Assembly (NCBI GenBank): GCA_025617745.1
Contig: CM046864.1
Span: 31,563,239-31,627,238, forward strand
DNA length: 64,000 nucleotides
Source: Heliocidaris erythrogramma
Lineage: Eukaryota; Echinodermata; Echinoidea; Camarodonta; Echinometridae
Direction: 5' to 3'
Made by a program: the position numbers and the translations under genes. Below the pieces are notes generated by a model. It was not told the origin of the DNA, made no database searches, and saw only the letters and a program-made list of their open reading frames with translations. Shown in pieces: positions 21,791 to 34,400 of the stretch; position 1 is the stretch's first letter; each line of letters begins with the position of its first letter.

Positions 21791-22089
21791 TTTTTTTTTT
21801 GAAATATATAAAGGGATATACACTTCATGCGATCCAGATAACTACACAAAATTAATTTTAAAAAATAGTAAAAAAGAGAGAACAAGTAGAAAAACAGGTA
21901 GAACAGCCTTTATCGTTTTAACTATTCTTAAGGAAATAGGGAGAAATAGTCTACCCAATTAGTCAAATACCCATTTCGTCCAACGAATCAAAACTTTGAA
22001 AAAGAATGGAAAGTTATATGGACTTAATATATCCTCTAAACCAAAATAGATAAACTTGTCTTACTAATTACGAACCTGTCGGGAAAAAA
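21791..22089. other. Non-coding spacer
   Basis: No feature beyond AT-rich DNA and a few aaatagggagaaatag phrases like the CCTATTTT family. Confidence 0.35.
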
Positions 22090-22565
22090 TAATTCATAGA
22101 AAATGTTAGTCAATTTATTTCTCGCTTCATTCTCCCGTCTGCAAAATTTAGTGAAAATACTATTACATCGAAATCAAAATCCGTAATGAAAAAAATATAT
22201 GGGAAATGTGTACGTCTGCCATCCTTCTCCCCCTTCCTTTCCCAATCTAATTCTATCCGATTTTACTTCTTTCCTTCTGATGTATTTTAGCTAATTGCAT
22301 TTCCTTCAAAAAGGTGCATTTTGGTGATTTCCCCGGTTTCGTATCGATTCCTGCCCTCTTTTTGACCCCCACCTGTTCGAAACTAAATATCAATGACATG
22401 CTATCCCCAGTACACCATTCTTCCACAGCTTTTGGTTTTCGGTTTCCTGATCTCTAATTTCCAATGTGTAGAGGTCCAATCATTCATGGGGGGGGGGGGG
22501 GGGGAGAGAAAATTAAAGTAAATCTTCTTTTCGCCGATCAACTTATCTAGCTCATTACAAATGTC
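22090..22565 (+). repeat. Interspersed repeat R470, copy A
   Basis: Matches 60905-61370 in the same orientation. Both have ctcgcttcattctcccg, a ctgccatcc / ctgctaccc segment before tctcccccttcctttc, gtacaccattcttccacagc, a G run, and then cttacctagg/cttatctagc. No open frame is shared. Confidence 0.8.
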
Positions 22566-22779
22566 TTTTTTTTTAATATCTCTTGCATAAATCTTATTCA
22601 CTATAAATGACAATATGGGTGTATTTTCTTCTGAATCACATATTAACTAAGTTTCAGTAAGTTAGAAAATATAGAGTCAGTCAAAGATATCTTCCCTTAG
22701 GGAAAGGTACAAATTGTTTCTCAAAGTCATTTTTTTTTTATCTCATAACCTTCTGCTGGATAGATAACTGCCACTATAG

Positions 22780-23760
22780 TAATCGATCTGCAGCAAAACA
22801 GCAAAAACGCTGTTTAGAATTTCGCAGTTTAAAATTGTGTACGGACCCGGTATTTCAAACGACCGCTGTTTAAGACATCAATGATAATCTTTTAAACAAC
22901 AGTTGTTTAAAAAAGATTGAAAATTCGCGCTAGACGGGTTTCGTTCTCCGCCAAACACGGCCGGCTTCATCATGGCGAACGACTTTGTGGTTGCAATGTT
23001 GCAGAAGTTGATTGATTGATACATTCAGAGGTAAGCATTCAGACTAAATATATCGTAATCTGATCGAGTTTAGTCTCAAGATATATTTGTGCTGCCATGA
23101 CATCTATATGATGTCTAGATCTTAGCCACAGTCACAGAATTAATTATGATTTAGACCTAGCTGCAGCGCAGTTGAAGTTGCACACACAGTTAACGCGCGC
23201 TTGGGTCCGGTCCTGTACTATATGTGTGCAAGTAATTTAAACTGCGCTGCGCTGGAAGGGCGACTTGCAAAGTTGCAGCTAGGTCTAAATCATAATTAAT
23301 TCTGTGACTGTGGCTTAAATCTAGACATCATATAGATGGCATGGCAGCACAATATGTCTTGAGACCAAATTCGATCAGATTACAATACATTTAGTCTAAA
23401 TGCTTACCTGTGAACGTATAAATCAGCTCTGGCATTAGGAACTTACTTGTGTACAACAGCCTTAAACAACCGTTTACGTTTAAACACATCATATCTGTAT
23501 AGTTTTAAACAACCTAGATGTTTTAAACAATTGTTTTAAACAACAATTTTTTTTAACAATAGTTGTGAAAAAAGTTTTAAACAACTGTGTGTTTTCAAAC
23601 AACCTGTTGTTTTTCAAAAATTGTTTACAATTTTAAACAAGCGGCTGTTTAAAGTTTAAACAACCTTGGTTGTTTAACATTTTAAACAATAGTTGTTAGA
23701 GTGACCGGCTTAAACAGCGTTCTTTTAAAATTTTGAAGAGTTGTTTAAAATATGTTTTTA
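22780..23760. repeat. Fold-back element with GTTTAAACAAC arrays and a long central hairpin
   Basis: The outer parts (22796-22925 and 23455-23745) are inverted arrays of tttaaacaac and gttgtttaaa; aacgctgtttagaattt near 22806 is mirrored by cttaaacagcgttctttta near 23709. The centre is a hairpin with arms 23029-23165 and 23275-23409. The right outer array is much longer than the left. Confidence 0.8.
22973..23030 (+). other. Short ATG-initiated exon-like segment inside the fold-back
   Basis: atggcgaacgactttgtggt begins a 15-codon frame (MANDFVVAMLQKLID, then stop at 23018-23020), and cattcagag at the end is followed by gtaagc, a good splice-donor match. The segment is GC-richer than its surroundings. 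It may be a fragment of a captured first exon or leader, or it may be chance. Confidence 0.3.
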
Positions 23761-23769
23761 CTGTGTATT

Positions 23770-25400
23770 AAGGGTTGCTATTATAACTGTTACATTTCTG
23801 ATTTTTCCTTCAGACCCGGGGTACACATTGATAATTTCCCTAAAGTACACTTTCCTCTGATGGAATTTGGATGTGACAAAAGGACTATGTCATCTTCCCT
23901 AACATTAAGTTTCTCAACGTTCCACGTCTTCCTCGGTAGTAATAGAGGGAACACGGCTCGATTCGTGTCTTCCAAAATGATTCAACTATCTTCTGTACAA
24001 ATTCTACTCTATGCCCTGAGTTTTTCGTCTCTCTGAAAGGACCCTGAGGTATGCTGCTTGAAGAACGACCTAACGGTATGTCATTGTGGCATAATTAATG
24101 ACCATCATCAGGATCATTTGGGACCCTCCCTATGGGACGCTGATTTACAAGGTTTCCTACTTCAACCAGACAAACGTACAGCTCAAAAGGAGTAAGCGTT
24201 TGGCCACCTATAGCTTTATTTATCGCGATTTTACCATTCTTGACCAACGCTTAGGCACAACCATTCTGATTGGGAGCTGAGGGGGCGTGAATCTCCAAAT
24301 TACCCCGTTCTAAACACAAAAGTCTCCAAGCTGCGTGTCATCCCATCCTTTCACCATCTCAGCACTCACGAATTGCGTACCGGCACCTCTCATTATGACC
24401 GTAGGTTGACCTCTGAACGCGAAAAATCTTCTCAGTATATGAAGAAACTCCATGGTTGAGCTGTCGACAGCGAAGGCTAGATGTACTGCTGTAGTGTTGA
24501 GACAAGTGAATATCACTCCGTCTTGCTTCGCGACTTTATTCCGTCCTACTCTGACATTGATAGTAATCACAAGACGTGTACATCAAGGCGGCAGAAAAGG
24601 TGACATGCAAATCTCAGGCAACTCCGCCATGATCTGTGTCTCTGTTTTGTGCTCCATTTTGCGACACACTACACATCTGTGCTTGATCGTCTTCGCGAGC
24701 TTATGCACACCAGTTATCCAGTACTTAGCTCTAACCTTCTCTGGTGTAGGCGCGACTCCACCATGACCAACGTTGTCTGCATGGCGCGTGATAAGCGTTG
24801 GGATCTGATGTTTCTGCGGCAACAGAACTGGATGCCCATCGTCATATGAAGCTGCTCGTTTGCTTGCTCTTCCTCCGACGTAGATGATTCCATCATCAAT
24901 GAAGGGACTCAGAGTCTTGAAATCATGCCTCTTCAATCTCTGGTGCAGAGGTTTTGGGGCTTCCTTTATCAAGTAGATCTCTGCCGACTCCAACTCTGGT
25001 ACAGAAATTGGCCCTTTTCATCTCTTCCACTGGACGTATTGCATCTGGTTGTCAGATTAACACCTACGCTGTTACTCTTAGCAATTTTCTCCAGCTTGAG
25101 AACCTATTATAGTCAATTGAGCCCATTCTTTGTGGCCACTCGTCTCGTGGTGTTCGCAGGAACTCAGGACCGCGTAACCACCTCTCCATCAATCTCTCTA
25201 TTAATATACCACGCGAGATGTCATCTGCTGGATTGACATCTCCAGGAAGGTGTCTCCATTGTTGTGGATCTGATTGGCTGTGTATTTACCCAACTCTAGC
25301 TGACACAAACTACTTGAAACTTCTGGCGTGGCTGGATCAAGAGCACAATCATGCTGTCTGCCATGAACATTGTATCTTACTTCTTACTCTTACTCCAATA
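23770..25400 (-). mobile_element. BEL/Pao LTR retrotransposon pol remnant (RNase H to integrase)
   Basis: Read right to left: a region resembling the RNase H end, FVSARV then WRHLPGDVNPADDISRG (about 25290-25200) and RWLRGPEFL; the integrase zinc domain in 24993-24583, with LPQKH, H-x-GGV and C-x2-C in CVVCRK; the catalytic core at 24570-24310 with GVIFTCLNTTAVHL and GTQFVSAE; then, after several stops and shifts, a C-terminal segment (about 23975-23790) with KTWNVEKLNVREDDIVLL. NPADD..SRG and the integrase order are characteristic of BEL/Pao. An in-frame stop precedes IHSQSDPQQW, and frame changes occur between the blocks. In the core the expected SDNGTQF reads RGAGTQF, so a catalytic aspartate is lost. 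No LTRs were identified. Confidence 0.9.
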
Positions 25401-26581
25401 TGTAATCTGGAAGCAAAAAAAACGCAATTTCTTGTTAATTTTACCCTGGAAATTTTGCAACTGACAACCGCAATTTAGCGGCAGAGAAGGTCAAAATTTA
25501 TAAATTTATTGATAAACGGTTTTCTATTCACTCACTTTTACAATCGGGAGTAAAACTAACGAAAATCCTATATAGGCTTGAGAAAGAGTCGAGAAATTCA
25601 GCAAGGCTACCTAAAGTTGAGATTTCTTTCAAAAGTTGAACCTTTGCAAATGCTTTGCAAATACTGTTATATACACTTTATCCTATATTGGGGAAACGTA
25701 CATGATATAGCCAACAAAGCAATTACATCTTGAATTTTTTTCAAATTTTGAACCCTTTGAGGAAGCTTTTTAAGAACTATCACGAAATCACGAGATCTGG
25801 AAAGAAAATAATTATGCGAGGGAGCAAAGCGATTGAGCTTTGGAAAATTTGCGCATTTAAAACCTTCAAAAACTAGATTTCTAGTGTATTTCCCCTTTTT
25901 TTCTTTCTCTCCTTTGCCTTTTTTACGCCCCCTCCATGTGCCACCCAGGCACCCCCACCCTCCCCCCCCCCCAGATACGCCACTGAACGAAGCGGCCAAG
26001 TGGGGAAGGGGTATTTCTTTTCAAAAATCGGTCTATAAAACTTGCATTTTACAGCATTTCAAATATTTTTTTTTATGAAAAGAAGGAATGCACGCATCTA
26101 CACCAATGGACGAAACCCCTCAATTGAGAATAACAATGCCAGCGAACAAATTTTCTTCGATATTTTCGCACTGAAATTATGACATTTGTTATTCCTTACT
26201 TTTAATTGGTAAAGAATGTGATCGTATTTCAAGATCATTATTAGTTGATGTTAATGTATCCTAATTCGTATTTATTCCATCCAATATTGGGGGGTGGGGG
26301 GGGGGGGGTGATAATACAGGCCATCCCCCACCTCCAATTTTTTTGGGATATATATCCCAGGCCCCCCCCCCCCCATCCCCCCGGGATCGAAACCCATGCC
26401 TCTGTGTATCTCTTTAGGTGGCAACCTAATTCTTTCTGTAAGTGATGGAATGTCCATCTCCCGCACTTCACAGATATGCGGGAGTGCAATCGCTTGAATG
26501 GTGTAACGTCTCTGGCCGGACACTGGTCGAATTTGAGCTCTGTATATCTCAGTTCTTAGCTCTTTCACTCCTTCTCCAATG
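25401..26581. other. Non-coding: repeat-like tract with C and G runs
   Basis: No gene. Around 25815-25990 there is a gcgagggagcaaagcgattg phrase and a C run ending in agatacgccactg, similar in style to 27590-27990. Runs of G at 26287-26309 and C at 26361-26374 generate proline/glycine frames on both strands that I do not accept as genes. Confidence 0.5.
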
Positions 26582-27015
26582 CTCACCACACTATCCTACC
26601 ACCACTTGGTCTAATTATCAGTTCGTCGAACTCCACGTGGTCTAACTTCATTTTGTCTACAACCAGTTTGTCTACTTACCATTTCGTCTAATTTCTATTT
26701 GGCCTAATAACCAATTCGTCTAATACCCTGTTTGGCTAACTCCATTTAGTCTAAAACCCATTTTGGGCTAATTTTCACATCGGCTAATTTTCACTTCGCC
26801 TATTTCCAAATAGTGTAATAGTCATTTTGTCTACAAGCCACATAGTCTAATATCCATTTGGGCTACACCTACTTTGGGTAATACCACATGGTCTACCTAT
26901 CATTTGGTTCAATTCCATTTAGTCTAATAACCATCTGGGCTACTTATCATTTAGTATAACTGTTAAATGGTCTAATGACCATTTGGTCTAATATTCATAT
27001 AGTCTAATGACCATT
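26582..27015 (+). repeat. ggtctaa array, plus orientation (left arm of fold-back 2)
   Basis: About twenty degenerate ~22-bp units: accacttggtctaat, caatttcgtctaa, catttggtctaat. The opposite-facing partner is at 28495-29115. Confidence 0.9.
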
Positions 27016-28494
27016 TGGACAGGACAGGGAAATGAAACTTTTAAAAAATGAGAATTCAAAGAATGATCTTCGTAAATGAGCATTAAAAGAGTTGTTGCTG
27101 CTTATATCAAGATCAATCAATATCTCTACATTTTATATATTAATTATTCAGTTTATTAAAATCAATTATTTAGTATTATTTTTTAGTAATTAAAACATTC
27201 ATAGGTCTCCTCTTCCTTTTATGACTTAAGTAGAAGAACCTGATTTTGTATTGCACTTCAAATTATGTTTTTTTTTGGTTGATAATCTGTTATTCATTTT
27301 TCTTATTTGATATCCGATTTCAAGCACAATCTTTCAATAAAAGAGATAGGGCTTTATGTTACTGCCATAAGTTACAATAAGTGAGTGCGAGCAAGCGTAG
27401 CGAGCAAGCTTTGGGCGGGGGATATCTTAATTGCTGCAAGTTTATTAAACATTTGGGCACACTGTCTCCAGGTCTCGCAAGTTCCTGCTCAAAGGTGTCA
27501 CACTATTGTCACATCAAGAACTAAATATTCTGGCATTAAGCTTCTCTGATTCTTTTCAGCGATGCAAACTGCTTTTTTCAGGGGCGGTGCTACAGGACGG
27601 GGGGCAGGGGCGGTTGCCCCCATGATTCTGACCAAAAAGAGAGTGATAGAGAGAAAGAGAGAGAGAAGAAAAACGAAAAAAGAAGAAGATAGAAGATAGA
27701 GTATGCAACTATTATTATTATTATATTATTATTCTCTGTTCATCTGAAACGTAAATTAACTCGCTCGTTGACAGGGGGGGGGGGGCACAATGCCCCCCCC
27801 CCTCCTCACCTTTCTAAGCACCCACAAAAATGTCGCTTTTTATACTTGTTCACTGCCTTCTTTAATTTCTTCTATAGGGCAGTGGCATATCTAGGTATTA
27901 TGACACCCTGGGCAAACAATGAATTTGCGCCCCCTTCCCGCGTCAAATTATGTTATGCGAGGAAGCGAAAGCGACCGAGCGAGCAGCAATTTTTTAATTT
28001 ATTTGTTTGCCCTTCCACGGGGTTCCTTTATTCATCATCAACATAACAATCTTTACAAAAGATCGTATATATATATATATATATACATGTATGTTTTTCC
28101 CCATGATTTGTCATGTAAATAGAGTATACCATAATATAACAAAATATGCAGCCGCACAGCGGTGTATTGGATAGTTTGACAAAATATACGTTGTGTAGGC
28201 CTACAATAATATATTACGTACAAAACAGACAAAGAGAACATAGACTCTCAGAAACATTTGGTGAAATGAAACCATTTTCTTTTTTCTAACAGATATCGGT
28301 ATTTTCTTCTTTTTGACCTCAGCTCAGGATAAAGTCTAATCAGGACAGCAACACCCCCCCCCCCCCCCCCTCCCGGACCCCTAGGCCCTTTCAAAAAGCT
28401 CTGGCCACAACCTGTCCAGGGATTGCCAACGAAATTACGCATAGTGTTGTTGGTATGTGCGTATACGAAAAGGGAATAGCCCAACAGGCAATTA
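27016..28494. other. Interior of fold-back 2, non-coding
   Basis: No gene. It contains gcgagcaagcgtagcgagc near 27388, a G run and a gagagaaagaga tract (27600-27690), a TTA microsatellite (27711-27733), adjacent G and C runs (27772-27805), gcgaggaagcgaaagcgacc near 27957, a TA microsatellite near 28068, and a C run at about 28352-28371. Confidence 0.5.
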
Positions 28495-29115
28495 GCCTTA
28501 GTGATAATTAGACAAAATGATGTTTAGAAAAATTGGCATTTAGACCAACTGACAATTAGACTAAATGGAAAATGGGCTAAATGAAAGTTAGACCAACTGC
28601 ATGATTAGACCGTATAAATGCTACGTAGACCAAATGGTACTAGATCAAGTGGATTGTAGACGAAATGCTTGTAGACCAATTAGTTTTAGACTGACTGAGA
28701 ATTAGACAAACAGACATTAGACGAACTGGTAGTAGACCAAGTGACAACAAAATAAAGTAGACGAAATGGTAATTATACCAAGCGATAATTAGACTAAATG
28801 GAAAATGGGCTAAATGAAAGTTAGACCAACTGCATAATTAGACCGTATAAATGCTATGTAGACCAAATGGTACTAGACCAAGTGGATTGTAGACGAAATG
28901 CTTGTAGACCAATTAGTTTTAGACTGACTGAGAATTAGACAAAAAGACATTAGACGAACTGGTAGTAGACCGAGTGACAACAAAATAAAGTAGAAATGGT
29001 AATTATACCAAGTGATAATTAGCCCAAGTGGTCATTAGACCTTCTGGTTATTAGACCAAGTGCAAATTAGACCAAATGAAGAGTGGACCAAAAGGGTTTA
29101 GCCCGAATGAAGGTA
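28495..29115 (-). repeat. ttagacc array, minus orientation (right arm of fold-back 2) with a 240-bp internal duplication
   Basis: Degenerate ttagaccaactgacaa units. The block 28551-28788 is repeated at about 28789-29025 with high identity, both containing gactaaatggaaaatgggct, gtagacgaaatgcttgtag and caacaaaataaagtag, so the array grew by a segmental step as well as by single units. Confidence 0.9.
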
Positions 29116-29339
29116 GTCCATCTTTAGCCCATGTGTGCATAAACCCCCTGGCAGCTGGAGGTGATCTGCAAATCCTTATATAATGGCGATTTGAGAGCCT
29201 GAATAGAACTTTGCCTCCTTCACACCATGTTCAGCACGTATGAACTCAACTGTAATGACAGGAAGGATTTGTAGTCAGCGCTACTCCGATCCCAGCACCA
29301 ATAGCCCCCAGAAGGAAAACTCTGGAAATTGAAACATTG

Positions 29340-30260
29340 TTAGAACTGGTCTAACTGGTCCAGTTAAAAGTGAAGTGGTCAAAAACCAGCTGGAGATTTC
29401 AACTGGTGTTTTTAACTGGTCTTGTAAGTGGAATTTTCAAACTGGTCTTACAGGTGCTTTTCCAACTGGTGTTTCCAACTGGTCTTACCAACTGGTCTTA
29501 CTGGTATTTTCCAGGGTCAACTAGAAACTTCCATTTGGTTTCTTATATAGCAGAATCAGTGTATTTCACTTGTGATGATGGTTAGTGAATATTCTTTCTG
29601 TTGTAATTTGAAACATGTAATGCAAAATCATACATTTTTACTTTGAAATATTTTACGCAAATATCTAGGAAGAATAGTCAGACAAAGAAATAAGGTTGCA
29701 TTTGTATTTCACTTTAAATGTTGATTTCTCTAGAAAAAGTGGCAATATGCAAATGAGGTCAAACCAGTTGATCAACTGGTCTAACTGGTCTAAAACCAGT
29801 TGGAAATTTTAATTGAAACAAAAACTGGAATTAAACCAGTTGACCATATCTGGAAACTCTTCTTGCTTTATCGATTGGCAATAATAATAACAACAACCAC
29901 AATAGTAATAATAATTATAATAATAAATGATAATGATAATAATAAATGATAATGATAGTAATAATGATAATAATAATACCAGTAGTGATGATGATGATAA
30001 AAAGTAGTAATAATGTCTTTGTTATATCAGTAGTATCCCAGAATAAAATTGCCAGCTGGAGTTTGCTCAATCATCAACTGGTTTAACTGGAAATATGGCC
30101 ATTGTTCAATGGACAGTTACACAAGTTGGTCAAAAATAGTTCAACTGGATTTACTACTTTTTTTTTCAACTGGAATCCAATTGATATAACTGGTTTCCAG
30201 TTGATTTGAACTGGTCCAGTTAAAAATCAACTGGACCAGTTAAAAATTTCTTACGGATCT
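29340..30260. repeat. ACTGGT/ACCAGT array around an ATAATA microsatellite
   Basis: Blocks 29340-29520, 29760-29855 and 30050-30260 are built from aactggtctaactggtcc and its complement; aactggtccagtt is itself a perfect palindrome. The microsatellite at 29878-30012 is rich in aataataat. Confidence 0.8.
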
Positions 30261-30294
30261 TACTGGTTTTTTTCTTCTTGGTCTCTAGCTCAGA

Positions 30295-30370
30295 ATGCAG
30301 CAATGGGTGGCGGTAAAACTTACATTGCTGGCATTTGCAGTTCTCAGTACACTGGCTCTTCCTCGTGCAG
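30295..30370 (+). CDS. Possible first coding exon: signal peptide
   Basis: ATG at 30295 opens a 25-codon segment with a basic start and a hydrophobic core, MQQWVAVK then LTLLAFAVLSTLAL then PRA, the pattern of a cleavable signal peptide. It is preceded by a pyrimidine tract ending tctctag (30282-30288), which could be a 5' UTR splice acceptor, and ends gtgcag|gtattc, a fair donor leaving phase 1. I found no matching downstream exon on this strand. The frame continues 36 codons past the donor without a domain. It may be a relic or the first exon of a secreted protein whose other exons I cannot see. Confidence 0.35.
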
Positions 30371-30548
30371 GTATTCATTCGGTGTCCACCGCCGGCTTAA
30401 AACAACTAAAACAGATGTTGCTGTTTCTCACCATTTCCATCCTCTGTGCTTGTGACTTGTTGACAAAGTCCTTACACTGATCAGACCCATATTTGTCACT
30501 CTTACAATTCACAGATGATTTGCCGGTGTCTGCTCTAAGAGGTGCTGA

Positions 30549-30956
30549 TTACCTCACTCTAGCTCTCATTTCCAAGACTAGCCAGTCTCGTAGCATCTGG
30601 AAGGAAGCTGTCGCTTGTGACTGTTGATGACGAAACCAAATCTTGCAGTCTTCAGCAGACAGCTGCCTCTCCAAAATAGCCAACATCTTACTATTGTCCA
30701 TGTCGTTGGACCTACCAACCTCATTTAACATGTTAGCACATCCAGTCAGACCCAACTCCGTAATACCGAGCACAGGTATATACTCCGAAAACGGCGTATA
30801 GAACAAGCTGAAAATAGAGCCCTCATCGTTCAGTATGAGACAGTGTGTACAAAAGGCATGTGGAAAATCTTGCAAAGTCAACCTGCCAACGATATACATA
30901 TTCTTAAAAATAATGCTGCTGTCAATTATCTTCAAAATCCTTGAATGATTCGTCAT
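30549..30956 (-). mobile_element. Possible LTR retrotransposon gag remnant
   Basis: The minus-strand frame has NSKMLAILERQLSAEDC, then KIWFRHQQ, then a segment ending LRDWLVLEMRARVR. A leucine-rich 'ERQLSAEDCKIWFRH..DWL..E' layout recalls the BEL/Pao capsid region, and a BEL/Pao pol remnant lies 5 kb away on the same strand. There is no zinc knuckle and the first half looks non-coding. Assignment is tentative. Confidence 0.4.
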
Positions 30957-31468
30957 AGGAAGTGAATTTCAAATGACAAACATTTGAAATAAATATATCC
31001 GCAGCATTATTTTTGAAAAATATATTATCAACAGCAGGTTATTAATAAACTAAATATACGAAATTTACTCGCAGTTTGACCTCTACTCAGCTAGTGCTTT
31101 TAACTAACATCTCTCATTTCGTGCGGTGACGTCATTGCATATAATCAATAGGTCTTGAATTGACGAAGTTGAGGTCAAGTAAATTTTAATCGATACTATC
31201 AAATTATGTACACATTCATGACCTAGCATCCAATCAAAGTTTCACAATAAACTGACAGGCGCAAGAAATATGGATAATGCAACGCCTATTATCGATATAA
31301 TGACGATAACGGGTGCTTATCGTCCCTTCAAATGATCCGAAAGAGGCGGGGCCTAATTCAATTCACGTAATGATTTCCGCGCGTACTGCTTTCCGTCTAG
31401 TAAATCTATAATACATCTATGGTTCAAACATATATTAATGCTTAAAAATTCAAATGATATTCGCTATA
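30957..31468. other. Non-coding spacer
   Basis: AT-rich, with no supported feature. Confidence 0.4.
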
Positions 31469-34400
31469 TTCGCTGTTTTCCAATGCGAGGTAAAACTTGT
31501 AAGTAGTTATGCGTTTCCAGCAGTCTGAATTCCTATCTCAACGTTTATCTCCAGAAGCTCTAAACATACCAACGTTGAAGTGCTTTTCGAGTGTGTTCAC
31601 AAAGTCATGTCGCCTCCAAGAAGCTACTCTACAACTGGATGCCATCAAGGCAACCAAACCATTTTTTCTTCTTCTTGACCAAATTCCAATTTTCCTCAGG
31701 AGATATTTGTGGACGGATGTTATTGTACGTACCATAAGGAGCATATATTGTTGGCGACGGCCTGTATGGCAAAGTTTTTAAAGTCCAGTAGATGTATGTA
31801 TGAATTTGGGGTGCAACGCTCGTAATCTTCCCTGTGTGTGCCATAGACGATTGGTACAATATTGTGGTATAGAGTGTTCTACCCAAACTTTTCAGTGATG
31901 TAGTCCCTGCATTCGCTGTTTTCCAATGCGAGGTAAAACTTGTAAGTAGTTATGCGTTTCCAGCAGTCATCTGAATTCCTATCTCAACGTTTATCTTCAG
32001 AAGCTCCAAACATACCAACGTTGAAGTGCTTTGCCAGTGTTTTCACAAAGTCATGTCGCCTCAAAAAAGCTACTCTACAATTGGATGCCATCCAGGCCAT
32101 CAAACCATTTTTTCTTCTTGGCCCAATTTCGATTTTCCTCAGGAGTTATTTGTGGACGGCTGTTATTGTACGTACCACAAGGAACATATATTGTTGACGC
32201 CGGCCTGTATGGCAAAGTTTTTAAAGTCTAGTAGATGTATGTATGAATTTGGAGTGCAACGCTCGCAATCTTCCCCCGGTGGGCCATAGACGATGGTAAA
32301 ATATTGTGGTATAGGGTGTTTTTAAGTAGTTACGCGGTTCCAGCAGTCATCTGCATTCCTATCTCGACGTTTATCTCCTCAAGCTCCAAACATACCAACG
32401 CTGAAGTGCTTTGCGAATGTTTTCACAAAGTCATGTCGCCTCCTAGAAGCTACTCCACAATTGGATGCCATTCAGGCCACCAAACCATTTTTTTCTTCTT
32501 GGCCCAATTTTGATTTTCCTCAGGAGATATTTGTGGACGGCTGTTATTGTACGTACCATAAGGAACATATATTGTTGACGACGGCCTGTATGGCAAAGTT
32601 TTAAAAGTCTAGTAGATGTATGTATGAATTTGGGGTGCAACGCTCGCAATCTTCCCCCGGTGGGCCATAGACGATGGGTAAAATATTGTGGTATAGGGTG
32701 TTCCACCAAAACTTTTCAGTGATGTAGTCCCTGCATTCGCTGTTTTCCAGTGCGAGGTAAAACTTGTAAGTAGTTATGCGGTTCCAGCAGTCATCTGAAT
32801 GTCTATCTCAACGTTTATCTCCACAAGCTCCAAACATTCCAACGCTGAAGTGCTTTGCGAATGTTTTCACAAAGTCATGTCGCCTCCTAGAAGCTACTCT
32901 ACAATTGGATGCCATTCAGGCCACCAAACCATTTTTTCTTCTTGGCCCAATTTTGATTTTCCTCAGGAGATATTTGTGGACGGCTGTTATTGTACGTACC
33001 ATAAGGAACATATATTGTTGACGACGGCCTGTATGGCAACGTTTTTAAAGTCCAGTAGATGTATGTATGAATTTGGGGTGCAACGCTCGTAATCTTCCCT
33101 GTGTGTGCCATAGACGATTGGTACAATATTGTGGTATAGAGTGTTCTACCCAAACTTTTCAGTGATGTACCATAAGGAGCATATAATGTTGACGACGGCC
33201 TGTATGACAAAGTTTTTATAGTCTAGTAGAAGTATGTATGAATTTGGGGGCGCAACGCTCGTAATCTTCCCCAGGTGGGCCATAGACGATGGGTAAAACA
33301 TTGTGGTATAGGGTGTTCCACCAAAACTTTTCAGTGATGTAGTCCCTGCATTCGCTGTTTTCCAGTGCGAGGTAAAACTTGTAAGTAGTTATGCGGTTCC
33401 AGCAGTCATCTGAATGTCTATCTCAACGTTTATCTCCACAAGCTCCAAACATACCAACGCTGAAGTGCTTTGCGAATGTTTTCACAAAGTCATGTCGCCT
33501 CCTAAAAGCTACTCTACAATTGGATGCCATTCAGGCCACCAAACCATTTTTTCTTCTTGGCCCAATTTTGATTTTCCCCAGGAGATATTTGTGGACGGCT
33601 GTTATTGTACGTACCATAAGGAACATATATTGTTGACGACGGCCTGTATGGCAAAGTTTTAAAAGTCTAGTAGATGTATGTATGAATTTGGGGTGCAACG
33701 CTCGCAATCTTCCCCGGTGGGCCATAGACGATGGGTAAAATATTGTGGTATAGGGTGTTCCACCAAAACTTTTCAGTGATGTAGTCCCTGCATTCGCTGT
33801 TTTCCAGTGCGAGGTAAAACTTGTAAGTAGTTATGCGGTTCCAGCAGTCATCTGAATGTCTATCTCAACGTTTATCTCCACAAGCTCCAAACATACCAAA
33901 GCTGAAGTGCTTTGCGAATGTTTTCACAAAGTCATGTCGCCTCCTAGAAGCTACTCTACAATTGGATGCCATTCAGGCCACCAAACCATTTTTTCTTCTT
34001 GGCCCAATTTTGATTTTCCTCAGGAGATATTTGTGGACGGCTGTTATTGTACGTACCATAAGGAACATATATTGTTGACGACGGCCTGTATGGCAACGTT
34101 TTTAAAGTCCAATAGATGTATGTATGAATTTGGGGTGCAACGCTCGTAATCTTCCCTGTGTGTGCCATAGACGATTGGTACAATATTGTGGTATAGAGTG
34201 TTCTACCCAAACTTTTCAGTGATGTACCATAAGGAGCATATAATGTTGACGACGGCCTGTATGACAAAGTTTTTATAGTCTAGTAGAAGTATGTATGAAT
34301 TTGGGGGCGCAACGCTCGTAATCTTCCCCAGGTGGGCCATAGACGATGGGTAAAATATTGTGGTATAGGGTGTTCCACCAAAACTTTTCAGTGATGTAGT

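Noticed and set aside
24452-25236. Plus-strand frames of 66-104 codons
   Set aside because: Antisense shadows of the minus-strand BEL/Pao pol remnant.
26245-26589. Proline/glycine-rich frames on both strands
   Set aside because: They pass through G and C runs of uncertain length.
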